DNA of 44,728 bases from Helicobacteraceae bacterium (GTDB taxonomy: Bacteria; Campylobacterota; Campylobacteria; Campylobacterales; Sulfurimonadaceae): the NCBI GenBank assembly GCA_026988515.1, contig JALSLA010000064.1:1-44728 (forward strand), given 5' to 3'. Shown here one piece after another: positions 1 through 8,818 of this stretch. Each line of letters begins with the position of its first letter. The stretch's first letter is position 1. Both the position numbers and the translations under genes were made by a program. The notes under the pieces are model-generated. The model did not search any database. It was given only the letters and a program-made list of their open reading frames with translations, and was not told the DNA's origin.

Positions 1-57
1 AATGTACCGCTTAAAGTCTCATTAAACATGGGTGCGACCTGGGGTGAATTAAAATAA
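1..57 (+). CDS. polA: DNA polymerase I, C-terminal tail (partial)
   Basis: The first 57 bases read in frame 1 as 18 residues and a TAA stop. The pattern VPLKV...GATWGELK resembles the extreme C-terminus of family A DNA polymerase I, where a VPLKV strand precedes a G-x-x-W-x-E/D-x-K tail. Only the last residues are inside the window, so domains cannot be checked. The tail match is short and the call is moderate; the gene is certainly a plus-strand CDS entering from the left. Confidence 0.55.
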   Translation, partial: NVPLKVSLNMGATWGELK

Positions 58-112
58 GCTTTACAAAAAATCTACTTAAGTTGACATTATAAGATGATTA
101 GCAAACGGTGAA

Positions 113-118
113 TACAAT
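113..118 (+). promoter_or_regulatory. possible -10 box upstream of ccsBA
   Basis: TACAAT lies 31 bases before the ccsBA start in the short gap after the preceding gene. Campylobacterota sigma-70 promoters often show only a -10 box, so the lack of a well-spaced -35 is not decisive. Weak support. Confidence 0.3.
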
Positions 119-149
119 ACGTAATACCATCACGATAAAGAGAGTATGA

Positions 150-3100
150 ATGAGAGACTTTTTAAAGTTATTGGGCTCCATGAAAACCATGGCAGTACTG
201 ATGCTGATTTTTGCTGTTGCAATAGGGTATGCAACATTTATTGAAAATGACTACGGTACGATGACCGCCAAAGCAGAGGTTTATAATGCGTTGTGGTTTG
301 AGTTACTGCTGGGACTGTTGTCGGTAAATTTAATATATAATATTATTCAATATAAAATGTATCGGAAGGAGAAGTTTTTAGTTTTTTTGTTTCATGTGTC
401 ATTTTTGGTTATCCTTGTTGGCGCGGCAGTGACGCGCTATATCGGTTACGAGGGGATCATGCACATTCGTGAAGGTGAAACCAGCAATACTATGGTGAGT
501 TCAGACAGTTTTGTCAGCATCAGCGTTACAGAAAACAACCGTACGACAACCTTGCAAAAGCCTGTATTGCTTTCAAAATATTCCAGCAACCGTTTTGAAA
601 CGACGGTAGAAAATTTACATGTAAAATTAATAGATTATATTCCCAATGCAGCCTATGTTTTAGTAGATGATGCTCAAGGAAAAGCCATACTGAACCTGAT
701 GATAACCAATGACAAAGTTCCGACACGGGTTCAGCTTGAAGAGGGCGATTTTTTTGAATCCGATGATCTCATTCTCGATTTTAACTCCGGTAATGCATTT
801 GCGGGTACGAAAGAAATTATTCACATTACTCTTGAAGGAGGGCTGCCGAAAATGCAGCATCCGATGGCATTGAACTACCTGCGAATGGATGATAAGGTAA
901 GCGGTGAGCTAAATGCTTCGAGTCGCCAAACATTTGAAACGCGAACACTGTATACTGCGAACAATACCAATTTTGTATTGCGTGATTTTAAACTTCATGC
1001 CACTAAAAAACTTGTATCGGCAACCGTGGGGTCGGGAATGAATAATCGTGAAAGTGACGCGCTTGTTTTTGAGGTCGGTAACGCCGATGTATCACAAAGA
1101 TTTAGCGTTTTTGGAGCAGCCGGTACCTTAGGAAAGGCCGTAACACATTCTATTGCGGGCAAAGAGGTCTCTATTGCCTACGGTGCACGTATTATTGAGC
1201 TGCCGTTTTCGTTGTACTTAAAAGATTTTCAACTCGATCGCTACCCGGGTTCGATGTCACCCGCGTCGTATGCGAGTGAAGTCGTGTTAATTGATGAACG
1301 TCACGATCTCAAGCGGCCGTTTCGTATTTATATGAATCATATATTAAACTATGAAGGATTTCGGTTTTTTCAATCTTCTTACGATATGGATGAAAAAGGT
1401 ACCGTACTCTCTGTTAACAAAGACCCCGGAACGCTCATTACCTACATTGGCTATACCATGCTGACTATAGGAATGTTTCTATCGCCGTTTCTCTTACGCG
1501 GACGCTATCGTAAACTCAATGCAAAGGCAATGAAAGCGGCGCGTGAGCATCAACGTATTGCAGCGATATTTATGATGGTACTGGCAGTTTTTGTCGCAAC
1601 GCCGAGTAAGGCGGAAGCACTGAATCCTATTGTTGAAGAGGTGCTTTCGTTTAACAAGGAACATGCGGATCATTTTGGACGATTGATTGTTCAAGACACT
1701 GCCGGCCGAATGAAGCCTATGGATACGTTGGCATTAGAGGTTGTCAATAAGATTTACCGCTCTGAGAGTATTATGGGGCTCGATGCCAACCAGGTACTTT
1801 TGGGAATGATGATGGCACCGAAAGCATGGCGTGAGATTCGCATGATCAAAACGTCGCATAAAGAGATCAACAACATTATTAACATTAAAGAGGGGAAAAA
1901 AACGGCCTCTTTTTCACAATTTTTTGAATTTCCCGATACGTTGGAAGGGTACAAGTTAGCAACCTATGTCGATGAAGCAACACGAAAATCGCCGGGGAAA
2001 CGTAATAAGTTTGATAAAGCGGTATTAAAAGTAGATGAACGTGTCAATATTGCTTATATGGCATATTCAGGCTCTTTAATGAAAATATGGCCACGTCCGA
2101 ATGATAAAACTCATAAATGGTATGCAACGATTGACGCATTAAAGAACTTTGAAACCGTAGATTCTGAAGGAATCCGAGCTATTGCTATGAACTATTTTAC
2201 GGCAGTCGATGAAGCACGTCACAACGGAGACTGGAGTCGAGCTGATGCGGCCTTGGCGAATATTGAAAAATACCAGCACTTTTACGGCGTTGCCGTTTAT
2301 CCGGATGCGATGAAAGTGGATTTGGAAATTTGGTACAACCATGCACAGCTTTTTGAACGGCTCTGGCCACTTTACTTTTTAGTGGGTTTTGTGCTGCTGA
2401 TATTGTCGTTTGTTAAGATTATGAAACCCTCGTTCCGTATTGCATGGGCATCGAAGAGTGCTTTGGTGCTGCTCATACTCTTTTTTATGGCACACACGGT
2501 CGGTTTAGCCATTCGATGGTATATTTCAGGACATGCCCCGTGGTCCAATGGTTATGAGTCGATGATCTATATTGCATGGGCAACGGTATTTGCCGGTTTT
2601 ATTTTTGCTAAAAATTCGCCCATTACCTTGGCGTCTACCAGTATTTTAACCGGACTTATTTTATTTGTAGCGCATCTGAATTGGATGGATCCTCAAATTA
2701 CGACCTTGGCGCCGGTACTTAATTCTTACTGGCTGAGTATTCATGTTTCTATTATTACGGCAAGTTACGGCTTTTTGGGACTGGGGGCGCTGCTTGGATT
2801 TATTACGCTCATTCTCTTTATTATCAAAAATCCTGCCAATGCGCGTAATATCTCACTCTCTATTAAAGAGCTCAATGCCATTAATGAAATGAGTTTAATA
2901 ATCGGTCTGATTTTGCTGACAGTCGGAAATTTTATGGGAGGCGTTTGGGCCAATGAGAGTTGGGGACGCTATTGGGGGTGGGATCCTAAAGAGACCTGGG
3001 CATTGGTTACCATTTTGGTGTATGCCGTCGTCATTCATTTGCGTTTTATTAAATCACTCTACTCTGACTATATTTACAGCGTAGTGTCACTTTTGGCATT

Positions 3101-3284
3101 TACTTCAGTGATTATGACCTACTTTGGGGTAAACTACTATTTGGCGGGAATGCACTCTTATGCCAAAGGAGATCCGGTACCGATTCCCGATTTTGTTCCG
3201 GTAACGTACGGCATTATCTTTGCCTTTATCATCGTGGCATATATCAAAGAGTATGTGATGAATAAAAAGCCGGCATCAATATAG
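150..3284 (+). CDS. ccsBA: Cytochrome c biogenesis protein CcsBA (ResB-ResC fusion)
   Basis: System II cytochrome c synthetase: it moves haem across the cytoplasmic membrane and attaches it to CXXCH apocytochromes in the periplasm. The 1044-residue protein fuses a ResB/CcsB half (about residues 1-480, with membrane segments near 15-35, 45-65 and 75-95, then a long periplasmic domain) to a linker with a hydrophobic segment near 470-490 and a ResC/CcsA half (about 735-1044, multiple membrane segments). The CcsA half carries the tryptophan-rich haem-handling motif WGRYWGWDPKETWALV near residue 940. The length fits the single-chain fusion usual in Campylobacterota. The ATG at 150 is preceded by an AAGAGAG ribosome-binding site; another ATG at 146 is out of frame. 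It converges with dnaJ 12 bases away, with a hairpin over both stops. Confidence 0.95.
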   Translation: MRDFLKLLGSMKTMAVLMLIFAVAIGYATFIENDYGTMTAKAEVYNALWFELLLGLLSVNLIYNIIQYKMYRKEKFLVFLFHVSFLVILVGAAVTRYIGYEGIMHIREGETSNTMVSSDSFVSISVTENNRTTTLQKPVLLSKYSSNRFETTVENLHVKLIDYIPNAAYVLVDDAQGKAILNLMITNDKVPTRVQLEEGDFFESDDLILDFNSGNAFAGTKEIIHITLEGGLPKMQHPMALNYLRMDDKVSGELNASSRQTFETRTLYTANNTNFVLRDFKLHATKKLVSATVGSGMNNRESDALVFEVGNADVSQRFSVFGAAGTLGKAVTHSIAGKEVSIAYGARIIELPFSLYLKDFQLDRYPGSMSPASYASEVVLIDERHDLKRPFRIYMNHILNYEGFRFFQSSYDMDEKGTVLSVNKDPGTLITYIGYTMLTIGMFLSPFLLRGRYRKLNAKAMKAAREHQRIAAIFMMVLAVFVATPSKAEALNPIVEEVLSFNKEHADHFGRLIVQDTAGRMKPMDTLALEVVNKIYRSESIMGLDANQVLLGMMMAPKAWREIRMIKTSHKEINNIINIKEGKKTASFSQFFEFPDTLEGYKLATYVDEATRKSPGKRNKFDKAVLKVDERVNIAYMAYSGSLMKIWPRPNDKTHKWYATIDALKNFETVDSEGIRAIAMNYFTAVDEARHNGDWSRADAALANIEKYQHFYGVAVYPDAMKVDLEIWYNHAQLFERLWPLYFLVGFVLLILSFVKIMKPSFRIAWASKSALVLLILFFMAHTVGLAIRWYISGHAPWSNGYESMIYIAWATVFAGFIFAKNSPITLASTSILTGLILFVAHLNWMDPQITTLAPVLNSYWLSIHVSIITASYGFLGLGALLGFITLILFIIKNPANARNISLSIKELNAINEMSLIIGLILLTVGNFMGGVWANESWGRYWGWDPKETWALVTILVYAVVIHLRFIKSLYSDYIYSVVSLLAFTSVIMTYFGVNYYLAGMHSYAKGDPVPIPDFVPVTYGIIFAFIIVAYIKEYVMNKKPASI
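614..625. repeat. TTTACATGTAAA palindrome (inside ccsBA)
   Basis: Perfect 12-base palindrome in coding sequence, read in frame as Leu-His-Val-Lys. It is one copy of a word that recurs through the window. Confidence 0.7.
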
Positions 3285-3300
3285 ATGCAGATGCTTCTAT
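3281..3300. terminator. Hairpin shared by convergent ccsBA and dnaJ
   Basis: ATAGATGCA and TGCTTCTAT flank a GA centre and pair at 8 of 9 positions. The hairpin contains the TAG stop of ccsBA (3282-3284) and the TAG stop of dnaJ (3297-3299, minus strand). No long U tract follows, so efficiency is uncertain; placement suggests a bidirectional terminator. Confidence 0.45.
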
Positions 3301-4412
3301 TTGAACCAGCTTTTGACTCTGTCAAATGTTGATTCAAAAATACCTTCATGCGGTTTGGCTTCATCAAGTCCAAAAGATGCCTGTAGTTTTGAAAGCAACT
3401 CACTCTGCTCATCGGTGAGTTTTTTAGGATAGGTGAGTGTAACTTGCGCAATCAAGTCTCCTTTGCCGTGACCGTGAACATCGGCAATCCCTTCACCTCT
3501 AAAGCGAAAAGTTTGCTTATCTTTCGTGCCGACATCAAGTTGAAGTTCCAACTCACCGGTGAGCGAAGGAATGCTAATGCTTTCACCTAAAATGGCTTGG
3601 GTGAAAAAGACCGGTACTTCCAAATAGACATCATTGTCACGTCGAATAAAATGCTCGTCAGGCTGGACATAAAAAGTGACGTAAAGATCACCCCGCGTAC
3701 CGCTTTTTCCAATATTTCCCTTACCCGATACGCGCAGTCGGTTGTCGCTGTCAACACCGGCAGGAATATTAATAGTGACGGTTTCATTAATCTCTTCAAA
3801 CCCTTGTCCCTGACACTCAGGGCACTGTTCTGCGGCACTGCTGCCTTCACCGTGGCAAGCCGGACAGGTTTGCGAAAAGGTCATAAAACCTTGACGCATA
3901 TAGACTTGGCCTTTACCGCCACACTGATGACAGCTTGTCAGTTTGCCGTTTTTGGCTCCGGTTCCGTTACAGCTGTGACATGATTTTTTATAGCGAAAAT
4001 TGATCTCTTTGTCGCAACCAAAGACTGCTTCATGAAAACTGATCTCCATTTGAGTGGCAAGGTCCAGTGCATATTTATCACCGTTTCGTTGGGATCGACG
4101 GCTACTCCCGCCGCCAAACATCTCTTCAAACATGGAACCCAGATCATCAAAACCGCTAAATCCGGAACTGCGTCCTGCGCCGGCGCCTTGAAGTCCCTCT
4201 TTGCCATAACGGTCATAAAGGCTTCGTTGTTGATCGTCGCTTAAGACCTGATACGCTTCATTGCAAAGTTTGAACTTATGTTCTGCTTCGGCATCATCAG
4301 GGTTGGTATCCGGATGATATTTTTTTGCCATTTTACGATAGGCTTTTTTTATTTCGGTTTTAGTTGCCGATTGTGTCACTTCTAAAATTTCATAATAACT
4401 TAATGCTTCCAC
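3297..4412 (-). CDS. dnaJ: Chaperone protein DnaJ
   Basis: Type I Hsp40 co-chaperone that delivers unfolded proteins to DnaK and stimulates its ATPase in the cytoplasm. The 371-residue protein has the full domain order: a J domain with HPD at residues 33-35, a Gly/Phe-rich stretch near 75-105, four CXXCXGXG zinc repeats ([32 protein letters not shown]) between about 146 and 207, then the C-terminal substrate-binding and dimerisation region. Length and motifs are normal. It stands alone without dnaK or grpE next to it. A TACATGTAAA word lies just upstream of the start. Confidence 0.97.
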   Translation of the reverse strand: MEALSYYEILEVTQSATKTEIKKAYRKMAKKYHPDTNPDDAEAEHKFKLCNEAYQVLSDDQQRSLYDRYGKEGLQGAGAGRSSGFSGFDDLGSMFEEMFGGGSSRRSQRNGDKYALDLATQMEISFHEAVFGCDKEINFRYKKSCHSCNGTGAKNGKLTSCHQCGGKGQVYMRQGFMTFSQTCPACHGEGSSAAEQCPECQGQGFEEINETVTINIPAGVDSDNRLRVSGKGNIGKSGTRGDLYVTFYVQPDEHFIRRDNDVYLEVPVFFTQAILGESISIPSLTGELELQLDVGTKDKQTFRFRGEGIADVHGHGKGDLIAQVTLTYPKKLTDEQSELLSKLQASFGLDEAKPHEGIFESTFDRVKSWFK

Positions 4413-4423
4413 AGTAAAATACC

Positions 4424-4433
4424 TACATGTAAA
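4424..4433. repeat. TACATGTAAA word upstream of dnaJ
   Basis: Nine-base core match to the recurrent TTACATGTAA palindrome, intergenic, 11 bases upstream of the dnaJ start codon. It could act on dnaJ expression or be a copy of a genome-wide word. Confidence 0.55.
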
Positions 4434-4513
4434 TTTTTTTGGAATTATAGCTTGTTAATGCGTTGTATTCAAGATGTAGCGGTGCAATTAATTAAATCCA
4501 GTCGGGAATATGC

Positions 4514-4519
4514 TACAAT
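4514..4519 (+). promoter_or_regulatory. -10 box for the pilin-like gene
   Basis: TACAAT in the divergent gap between dnaJ and the pilin-like gene, about 50 bases before the ATG at 4571. Only the -10 element is recognisable. Confidence 0.4.
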
Positions 4520-4570
4520 AAGATCATGAGAATTTAGTGAATAAATATGATAGATTTTAAGGATAAAAAG

Positions 4571-5179
4571 ATGAAAAAAGCGTTTACAATGCTTGAACTG
4601 GTCATTGTGATAGTTATTATCGGAATTCTAGCTGCAACGGTGGCTCCGGCATTTCAACGTGATACCAATGCAGAAGCGGCACAACAGTTTGTCAATCATG
4701 TGCGCTATACCCAGCATTTGGCGATGGTTGATGACACGTTTGACCCCAATAGAGCCAACTGGTTTTTAAGTCGCTGGCAGATTCGACTGAACACTGACGG
4801 AAGGTATCTTATTGGCAGTGATGCGAATTTAGACGGAACTCTCGTAGAGGCTGAATTGGCGACCGATCCCATGGACGGAACCAAACGACTCGACGGAGGA
4901 ATGATCGCCTCTGCTGATGCCCGTTCAACAGCATTAAATTTACACAGTGAATACGGTACGAGTGTTGCTTTTTCTGCCGGATGTGCCGGAGCAAACCCTC
5001 TGATTATCTCCTTTGATCATGTAGGTCGTCCTTTACTCGGAGATATTAGCGGTGATGTTGTGGCGTATCCGGCCAATCGCCTGTTGCGTAATGATTGCAA
5101 TATAACATTTAGCGGTGGCAGTGAAGATGACGTGGTTGTGACGATTACTCCTGAGACCGGATATGTCGTTATGCAGTAA
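4571..5179 (+). CDS. Type II secretion / type IV pilin-like prepilin
   Basis: A pseudopilin or minor pilin. The N-terminus is a class III prepilin signal: a short basic leader MKKA, then FTMLELVIVIVIIGILAA, with cleavage expected before the Phe and the conserved Glu five residues into the mature chain; the hydrophobic helix follows. The remaining ~165 residues are a globular periplasmic domain with two cysteines near residues 144 and 182 that could form the C-terminal disulphide common in pilins. I chose the ATG at 4571 (202 residues) because AAGGA lies 7 bases upstream; an ATG at 4547 would add eight charged residues to the leader. No assembly ATPase or prepilin peptidase lies nearby, so its machinery must be encoded elsewhere. 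Specific role unknown. Confidence 0.8.
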   Translation: MKKAFTMLELVIVIVIIGILAATVAPAFQRDTNAEAAQQFVNHVRYTQHLAMVDDTFDPNRANWFLSRWQIRLNTDGRYLIGSDANLDGTLVEAELATDPMDGTKRLDGGMIASADARSTALNLHSEYGTSVAFSAGCAGANPLIISFDHVGRPLLGDISGDVVAYPANRLLRNDCNITFSGGSEDDVVVTITPETGYVVMQ

Positions 5180-5248
5180 AACAATGAAAATTATGCTATA
5201 TTTCATGTTTAAAATTCTGGATCAAAAAAAAATATTTAAGGGAAGCCG

Positions 5249-6601
5249 ATGAAACTGTATGCACCGTGGGAAAAGACATTTAAAAAGATTGCCACTCCGT
5301 TTGAACACTTCTTGCATGCACAGACCACTACCGGTATTGTGTTGATGTTTATGACTGTCATGGCACTCATTTTGGCCAACTCTCCGTTTGCCGAAACGTA
5401 TGCCCATTTTTTCCATACCAAAGTAGATATCTCTTTTGGTGACTGGCATCTTGAGCACAGCGTCCACCATTGGATCAATGACGGACTGATGGCGATTTTT
5501 TTCTTCATTATCGGTCTGGAAATTAAACGAGAGATATTGGTAGGAGAACTTTCTAATATTAAAGTGGCCATGCTCCCGATACTTGCCGCTGTTGGAGGCA
5601 TGGTAGTCCCTGCACTGATCTATACGGGTATTAATTTTGGCGGAGAAGGTGCCGGAGGATGGGGTATTCCGATGGCAACCGATATTGCTTTTGCGATTTC
5701 AGCTTTAGTGCTTCTTGGCAATCGGGTTTCGCCTGCTTTAGTAACGTTCTTGGTGGCATTGGCAATTGTCGATGACCTGGGTGCCGTCATTGTGATTGCG
5801 TTATTTTATACCGATCAGATTCATCTGCTCTCATTGGGTATGGCAGGTTTTTTCTTTTTGGTAATGGTGTTGCTCAACCGTATCGGTATCCATATGATTC
5901 TTCCGTATTTTATCGTAGGGCTTTTTATGTGGTTTTTCATGCTTGAATCGGGCGTTCATGCTACCATTTCCGGCGTTATTGCGGCAATGGCGATACCATC
6001 AAAACCGAAAAGAGCACCGGATGATTTTACCGAGAGTACCCGAACGCAACTGGATGAATATGACAGTTATCCCGTGGGAAAAGAGTACATGTTGCATGAA
6101 AAGCAGAAGGCCATTTTACAAAATATCAAAGATCGTATTGATGAAGTCGGTACGCCGGCATCGCGATTGGAGCATGAGCTGCATCTTCCCGTAGCGCTTA
6201 TTGTCATTCCGTTATTTGCCCTTGCCAATGCCGGTATTTCAATTGACTTCTCGTCTATTGGAGCGACGATTGTAACGCCGGTATCTATGGGAATCATAGC
6301 CGGACTGATAATGGGTAAAGTTTTGGGAATTGCCGGTGTTGCCTGGTTGGCTATTAAACTCGGTATTGCCAAGCTTCCGGAGGGAAGTACGATGAGTCAG
6401 GTTTTTGGTGTTGCATTTCTTGGCGGTATTGGCTTTACCATGTCTATTTTTGTCGCCGATTTGGCCTTTGCCGGTAATGATACGTTGATTTTTCAGGCAA
6501 AAGTCGGCATTCTGTCGGCATCGTTATTTGCAGGACTGTTTGGCTTTTTTTGGCTAAAATATATTGCCGCATCATCCTCAGCAAAGAGCGTCAGTTCATG
6601 A
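5249..6601 (+). CDS. nhaA: Na+/H+ antiporter NhaA
   Basis: Electrogenic cytoplasmic-membrane antiporter that expels Na+ in exchange for protons, for pH and salt homeostasis. The 450-residue protein is multi-spanning and contains the family's paired aspartates in ALAIVDDLGAV (near residues 175-180) plus the ATDIAFAISAL segment before them. A charged loop of roughly 65 residues (about 250-315, PKRAPDD through SRLEHELH) is longer than in E. coli NhaA (388 residues) and accounts for most of the extra length. The ATG at 5249 follows AAGGGAAG. It appears to be monocistronic. Confidence 0.95.
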   Translation: MKLYAPWEKTFKKIATPFEHFLHAQTTTGIVLMFMTVMALILANSPFAETYAHFFHTKVDISFGDWHLEHSVHHWINDGLMAIFFFIIGLEIKREILVGELSNIKVAMLPILAAVGGMVVPALIYTGINFGGEGAGGWGIPMATDIAFAISALVLLGNRVSPALVTFLVALAIVDDLGAVIVIALFYTDQIHLLSLGMAGFFFLVMVLLNRIGIHMILPYFIVGLFMWFFMLESGVHATISGVIAAMAIPSKPKRAPDDFTESTRTQLDEYDSYPVGKEYMLHEKQKAILQNIKDRIDEVGTPASRLEHELHLPVALIVIPLFALANAGISIDFSSIGATIVTPVSMGIIAGLIMGKVLGIAGVAWLAIKLGIAKLPEGSTMSQVFGVAFLGGIGFTMSIFVADLAFAGNDTLIFQAKVGILSASLFAGLFGFFWLKYIAASSSAKSVSS

Positions 6602-6625
6602 TAAAGAGTAATGTACGGTTGACAA

Positions 6626-6651
6626 AAACATAGTACAATGGTGCTATGTTT
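6626..6651 (+). promoter_or_regulatory. Stem-loop enclosing the next gene's start codon
   Basis: AAACATAG (6626-6633) and CTATGTTT (6644-6651) are perfect complements around a 10-base loop. The ATG at 6646 is in the 3' arm. It could hide the start codon, or be the 3' hairpin of nhaA, though no U run follows. Confidence 0.35.
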
Positions 6652-7146
6652 CTAACTTCAAAACGTCTATTGCTCAAATATATTGTATGGCTTGGGATAT
6701 CGTTGGCGGTATCTAGACCTTTACATGCCGAAGGACTCTTTTGGCAGACTATAGCTTTGGTACAGCAGGACCTCTTTCCCGATCAACACACAGTGCCGAC
6801 ACTTCAAGAAATTCATGCTACGACATATTTGCAACGGGTGATGCATGAGAGACGGGTGACTCAAGAGCAGAAAGATTTTATTCGTAACGGTGAGCGGTGG
6901 CTTAACGAAACAGCCAAAGAGCAGTACGATAAACATTACGTTGTATTGAGCAGATCGCAGCGTCAGAAAATATTACATGTAATTTCCAAAGAGCGGTGGG
7001 GTGAGCAGTGGATTACAACTCTGTTGACCTATATTATGGAAGCGATGCTGTGTGATCCGGTATATGGCGGAAACAGTAAAGAAGTCGGCTGGAAGTGGCT
7101 GCAGCACCACTCAGGACTGCCGCGCCCCAAGAAGATGTTGGTATGA
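6646..7146 (+). CDS. Gluconate 2-dehydrogenase subunit 3 family protein
   Basis: Small partner subunit of a GMC-type flavoprotein dehydrogenase. The 166-residue chain begins with a basic stretch and hydrophobic core ending SRPLHA-EG, a Sec-like signal peptide of about 28 residues. The rest is a helical domain with the layout of the Gluconate_2-dh3 family (an early ...FPD... segment and the TTYLQRVMHER and WLNETAKE helices). It overlaps the downstream flavoprotein gene by four bases (ATGA), as expected for two subunits made together. The pair resembles Campylobacter jejuni Cj0414/Cj0415, a periplasmic gluconate dehydrogenase. No twin-arginine motif is visible and no cytochrome c subunit is adjacent. 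The substrate is an inference. Confidence 0.75.
   Translation: MFLTSKRLLLKYIVWLGISLAVSRPLHAEGLFWQTIALVQQDLFPDQHTVPTLQEIHATTYLQRVMHERRVTQEQKDFIRNGERWLNETAKEQYDKHYVVLSRSQRQKILHVISKERWGEQWITTLLTYIMEAMLCDPVYGGNSKEVGWKWLQHHSGLPRPKKMLV
6972..6983. repeat. ATTACATGTAAT palindrome (in coding sequence)
   Basis: Perfect 12-base palindrome in the small-subunit gene, in frame as Leu-His-Val-Ile. It contains the 10-base word TTACATGTAA. Confidence 0.7.
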
Positions 7147-8813
7147 TGTATGATGTCTGTGTTATCGGTAGCGGTGCCGGCGGTGCCCCAATTGCCTATG
7201 AACTTTCAAATGCGGGTTTTAAGGTTGTGGTTTTAGAAAAAGGCCCTTATTACAGCGAGGCGGATTTTACCAAAGATGAGATTGCCGTAAGCCGAAGAGA
7301 TCTGTACACGCCGTTACTCAAAGACGAACAGCACGTTATTAACGAGCGGCTTGCCGACGGCAGTACCAAGCGTTATGTCGGCAGTGAGTACCATTGGAGT
7401 TTTTGGAACGGTTCTATGGTGGGCGGTTCATCCAATTTAATGAGCGGTTTTTTTCATCGTTTAAAGCCAAATGACTTTAGATTGCGCTCGGTTTTTGGTG
7501 CTATTGAGGGTGCCAATGTTGTTGATTGGCCTATTGATTATAAAGTGCTCGAACCCTACTATAGTAAAGTTGAAACAGTTATTGGAGTTTCAGGTCGTGT
7601 CGTGAAACATCCGTTTGCCGAACCGCGCTCAACAGCAACATTTCCATATAAGTCTGTAGCAGAGAACGGTGTAACGCGCTGGTTTGACAAGGCGTGTAAA
7701 GATTTAAACTACAGCAGTATTCCGACTCCCAGAGCGATTTTGCCATATAATGCATTGCAACGTCAGGGGTGCTCATATTCCAATTTTTGCGGTAGTTACG
7801 GTTGTGCTACTGGTGCAAAAGGAAGTGCGCGCGCCGCACTGCTTGAACGTTCTCAGGCAGAAATTATTCCGAATGCCTTTGTTTTTCGACTTGAGAGTAA
7901 TGCTACCGAAGTTATTCAGGCACATTATTATGACCGCGACAAGAAGGCACACACACTAAAGGCTAAAATTTTTGTTCTGGCGGCACAAGCCGTCGAAAGC
8001 AGTCGTCTTTTGTTGAATTCAAAAAGCCGTTACTTTCCCAAGGGTCTTGCCAATAACGGCTCGCAAGTGGGAAAAAACCTTATTTTTTCTGCCGGCGGTG
8101 CGGGAAAAGGGCGATTTGTATTTGAGAAACTCACACAAAAACAGCGTCAAGAGCTAATGGAACCCGGACTCTTTTTTAACCGCTCTCTGCAAGATTGGTA
8201 TGAGTATGAGAGAGAAGGAAAAAAATATAAAGGGGGTACGATTGACTTTCTGTTTGAACATGCGAACATTATTGCACGTGCCACAAGGGAGTTTTACAAC
8301 GATAAGGGGGAACTGCTATGGGGAGAGGCGCTGCAAGAGAAGATACACCGAAAGTTGACAACATCGCGAGTATTGACCTTTGAGGTGTTTAACGACTGGT
8401 TGCCGACCGATTATTGCAGTATCGGTGTTGATGATGCGGTGAAAGACAAGTACGGTGTTCCGGTAGGTGTCATTAACCTTTATGCGCATCCGCACGATGT
8501 AAAGGTAGGTGAGTTTCTGGCTCAAAAAGCAGTGAGCGTTCTTGAGAAAATGGGTGCTGTTGAGATCTCTTACTCGATCTCTTCAAGTCCGCCGCCTAAC
8601 CTCGTAGCCGGGGGATGTCGTTTCGGTACCGATGCCAAGACCTCGGTACTTGATGTCAACTGTAAAGCACATGAACTGGAAAACCTCTATGTGACCGATG
8701 CGAGTTTTATGCCTACAGGAGGGAGCGTCCCGTATACATGGACCATTTATGCCAATGCATTTAGAGTGGCAGAAGTTTTGTTAAAACGTTTACAATCTAC
8801 GAAGACGTCGTAG
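7143..8813 (+). CDS. GMC-family FAD oxidoreductase (gluconate dehydrogenase-like large subunit)
   Basis: FAD-dependent alcohol/polyol dehydrogenase of the glucose-methanol-choline family. The 556-residue protein opens with the dinucleotide-binding motif GSGAGGAPIAYEL (residues 8-20), has a WNGSMVGGSSNLMSG FAD-contact segment near residue 85-100, and ends with the GMC_oxred_C pattern VTDASFMPTGGSVPYTWT. The start at 7143 (ATG overlapping the upstream TGA) is preferred over an in-frame ATG at 7095, which would place 16 unrelated residues before the flavin motif. It carries no signal of its own, so export with the small subunit, if it happens, would be by hitch-hiking. Sugar-acid oxidation is inferred from the gene pair. 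It converges on galU with a 17-base overlap. Confidence 0.85.
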   Translation: MMYDVCVIGSGAGGAPIAYELSNAGFKVVVLEKGPYYSEADFTKDEIAVSRRDLYTPLLKDEQHVINERLADGSTKRYVGSEYHWSFWNGSMVGGSSNLMSGFFHRLKPNDFRLRSVFGAIEGANVVDWPIDYKVLEPYYSKVETVIGVSGRVVKHPFAEPRSTATFPYKSVAENGVTRWFDKACKDLNYSSIPTPRAILPYNALQRQGCSYSNFCGSYGCATGAKGSARAALLERSQAEIIPNAFVFRLESNATEVIQAHYYDRDKKAHTLKAKIFVLAAQAVESSRLLLNSKSRYFPKGLANNGSQVGKNLIFSAGGAGKGRFVFEKLTQKQRQELMEPGLFFNRSLQDWYEYEREGKKYKGGTIDFLFEHANIIARATREFYNDKGELLWGEALQEKIHRKLTTSRVLTFEVFNDWLPTDYCSIGVDDAVKDKYGVPVGVINLYAHPHDVKVGEFLAQKAVSVLEKMGAVEISYSISSSPPPNLVAGGCRFGTDAKTSVLDVNCKAHELENLYVTDASFMPTGGSVPYTWTIYANAFRVAEVLLKRLQSTKTS

Positions 8814-8818
8814 ATTGT
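8792..8818. terminator. Bidirectional hairpin between GMC oxidoreductase and galU
   Basis: ACAATCTACGA (8792-8802), loop AGACG, TCGTAGATTGT (8808-8818): a perfect 11-bp stem. The TAG stop of the flavoprotein gene (8811-8813) and the TAG stop of galU (8797-8799, minus strand) are both in the stem, so each gene's last codons form the hairpin. No long U run on either side. Confidence 0.6.

Noticed and set aside
81-118. TTGACA with TACAAT as a full promoter for ccsBA
   Set aside because: The spacing is 26 bases; only the -10 is kept as a weak call.
3597-3983. Plus-strand open frame of 128 codons inside dnaJ
   Set aside because: Antisense to the conserved zinc domain of DnaJ; no family resemblance.
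6618-6639. TTGACA and TACAAT before the dehydrogenase small subunit as a promoter
   Set aside because: The boxes are only about 9 bases apart, far from 16-18; the TACAAT lies in the hairpin loop.
7095-7142. Upstream in-frame ATG for the GMC flavoprotein
   Set aside because: It adds 16 residues encoded inside the small-subunit gene; the ATGA overlap at 7143 puts the flavin motif at the N-terminus as usual.
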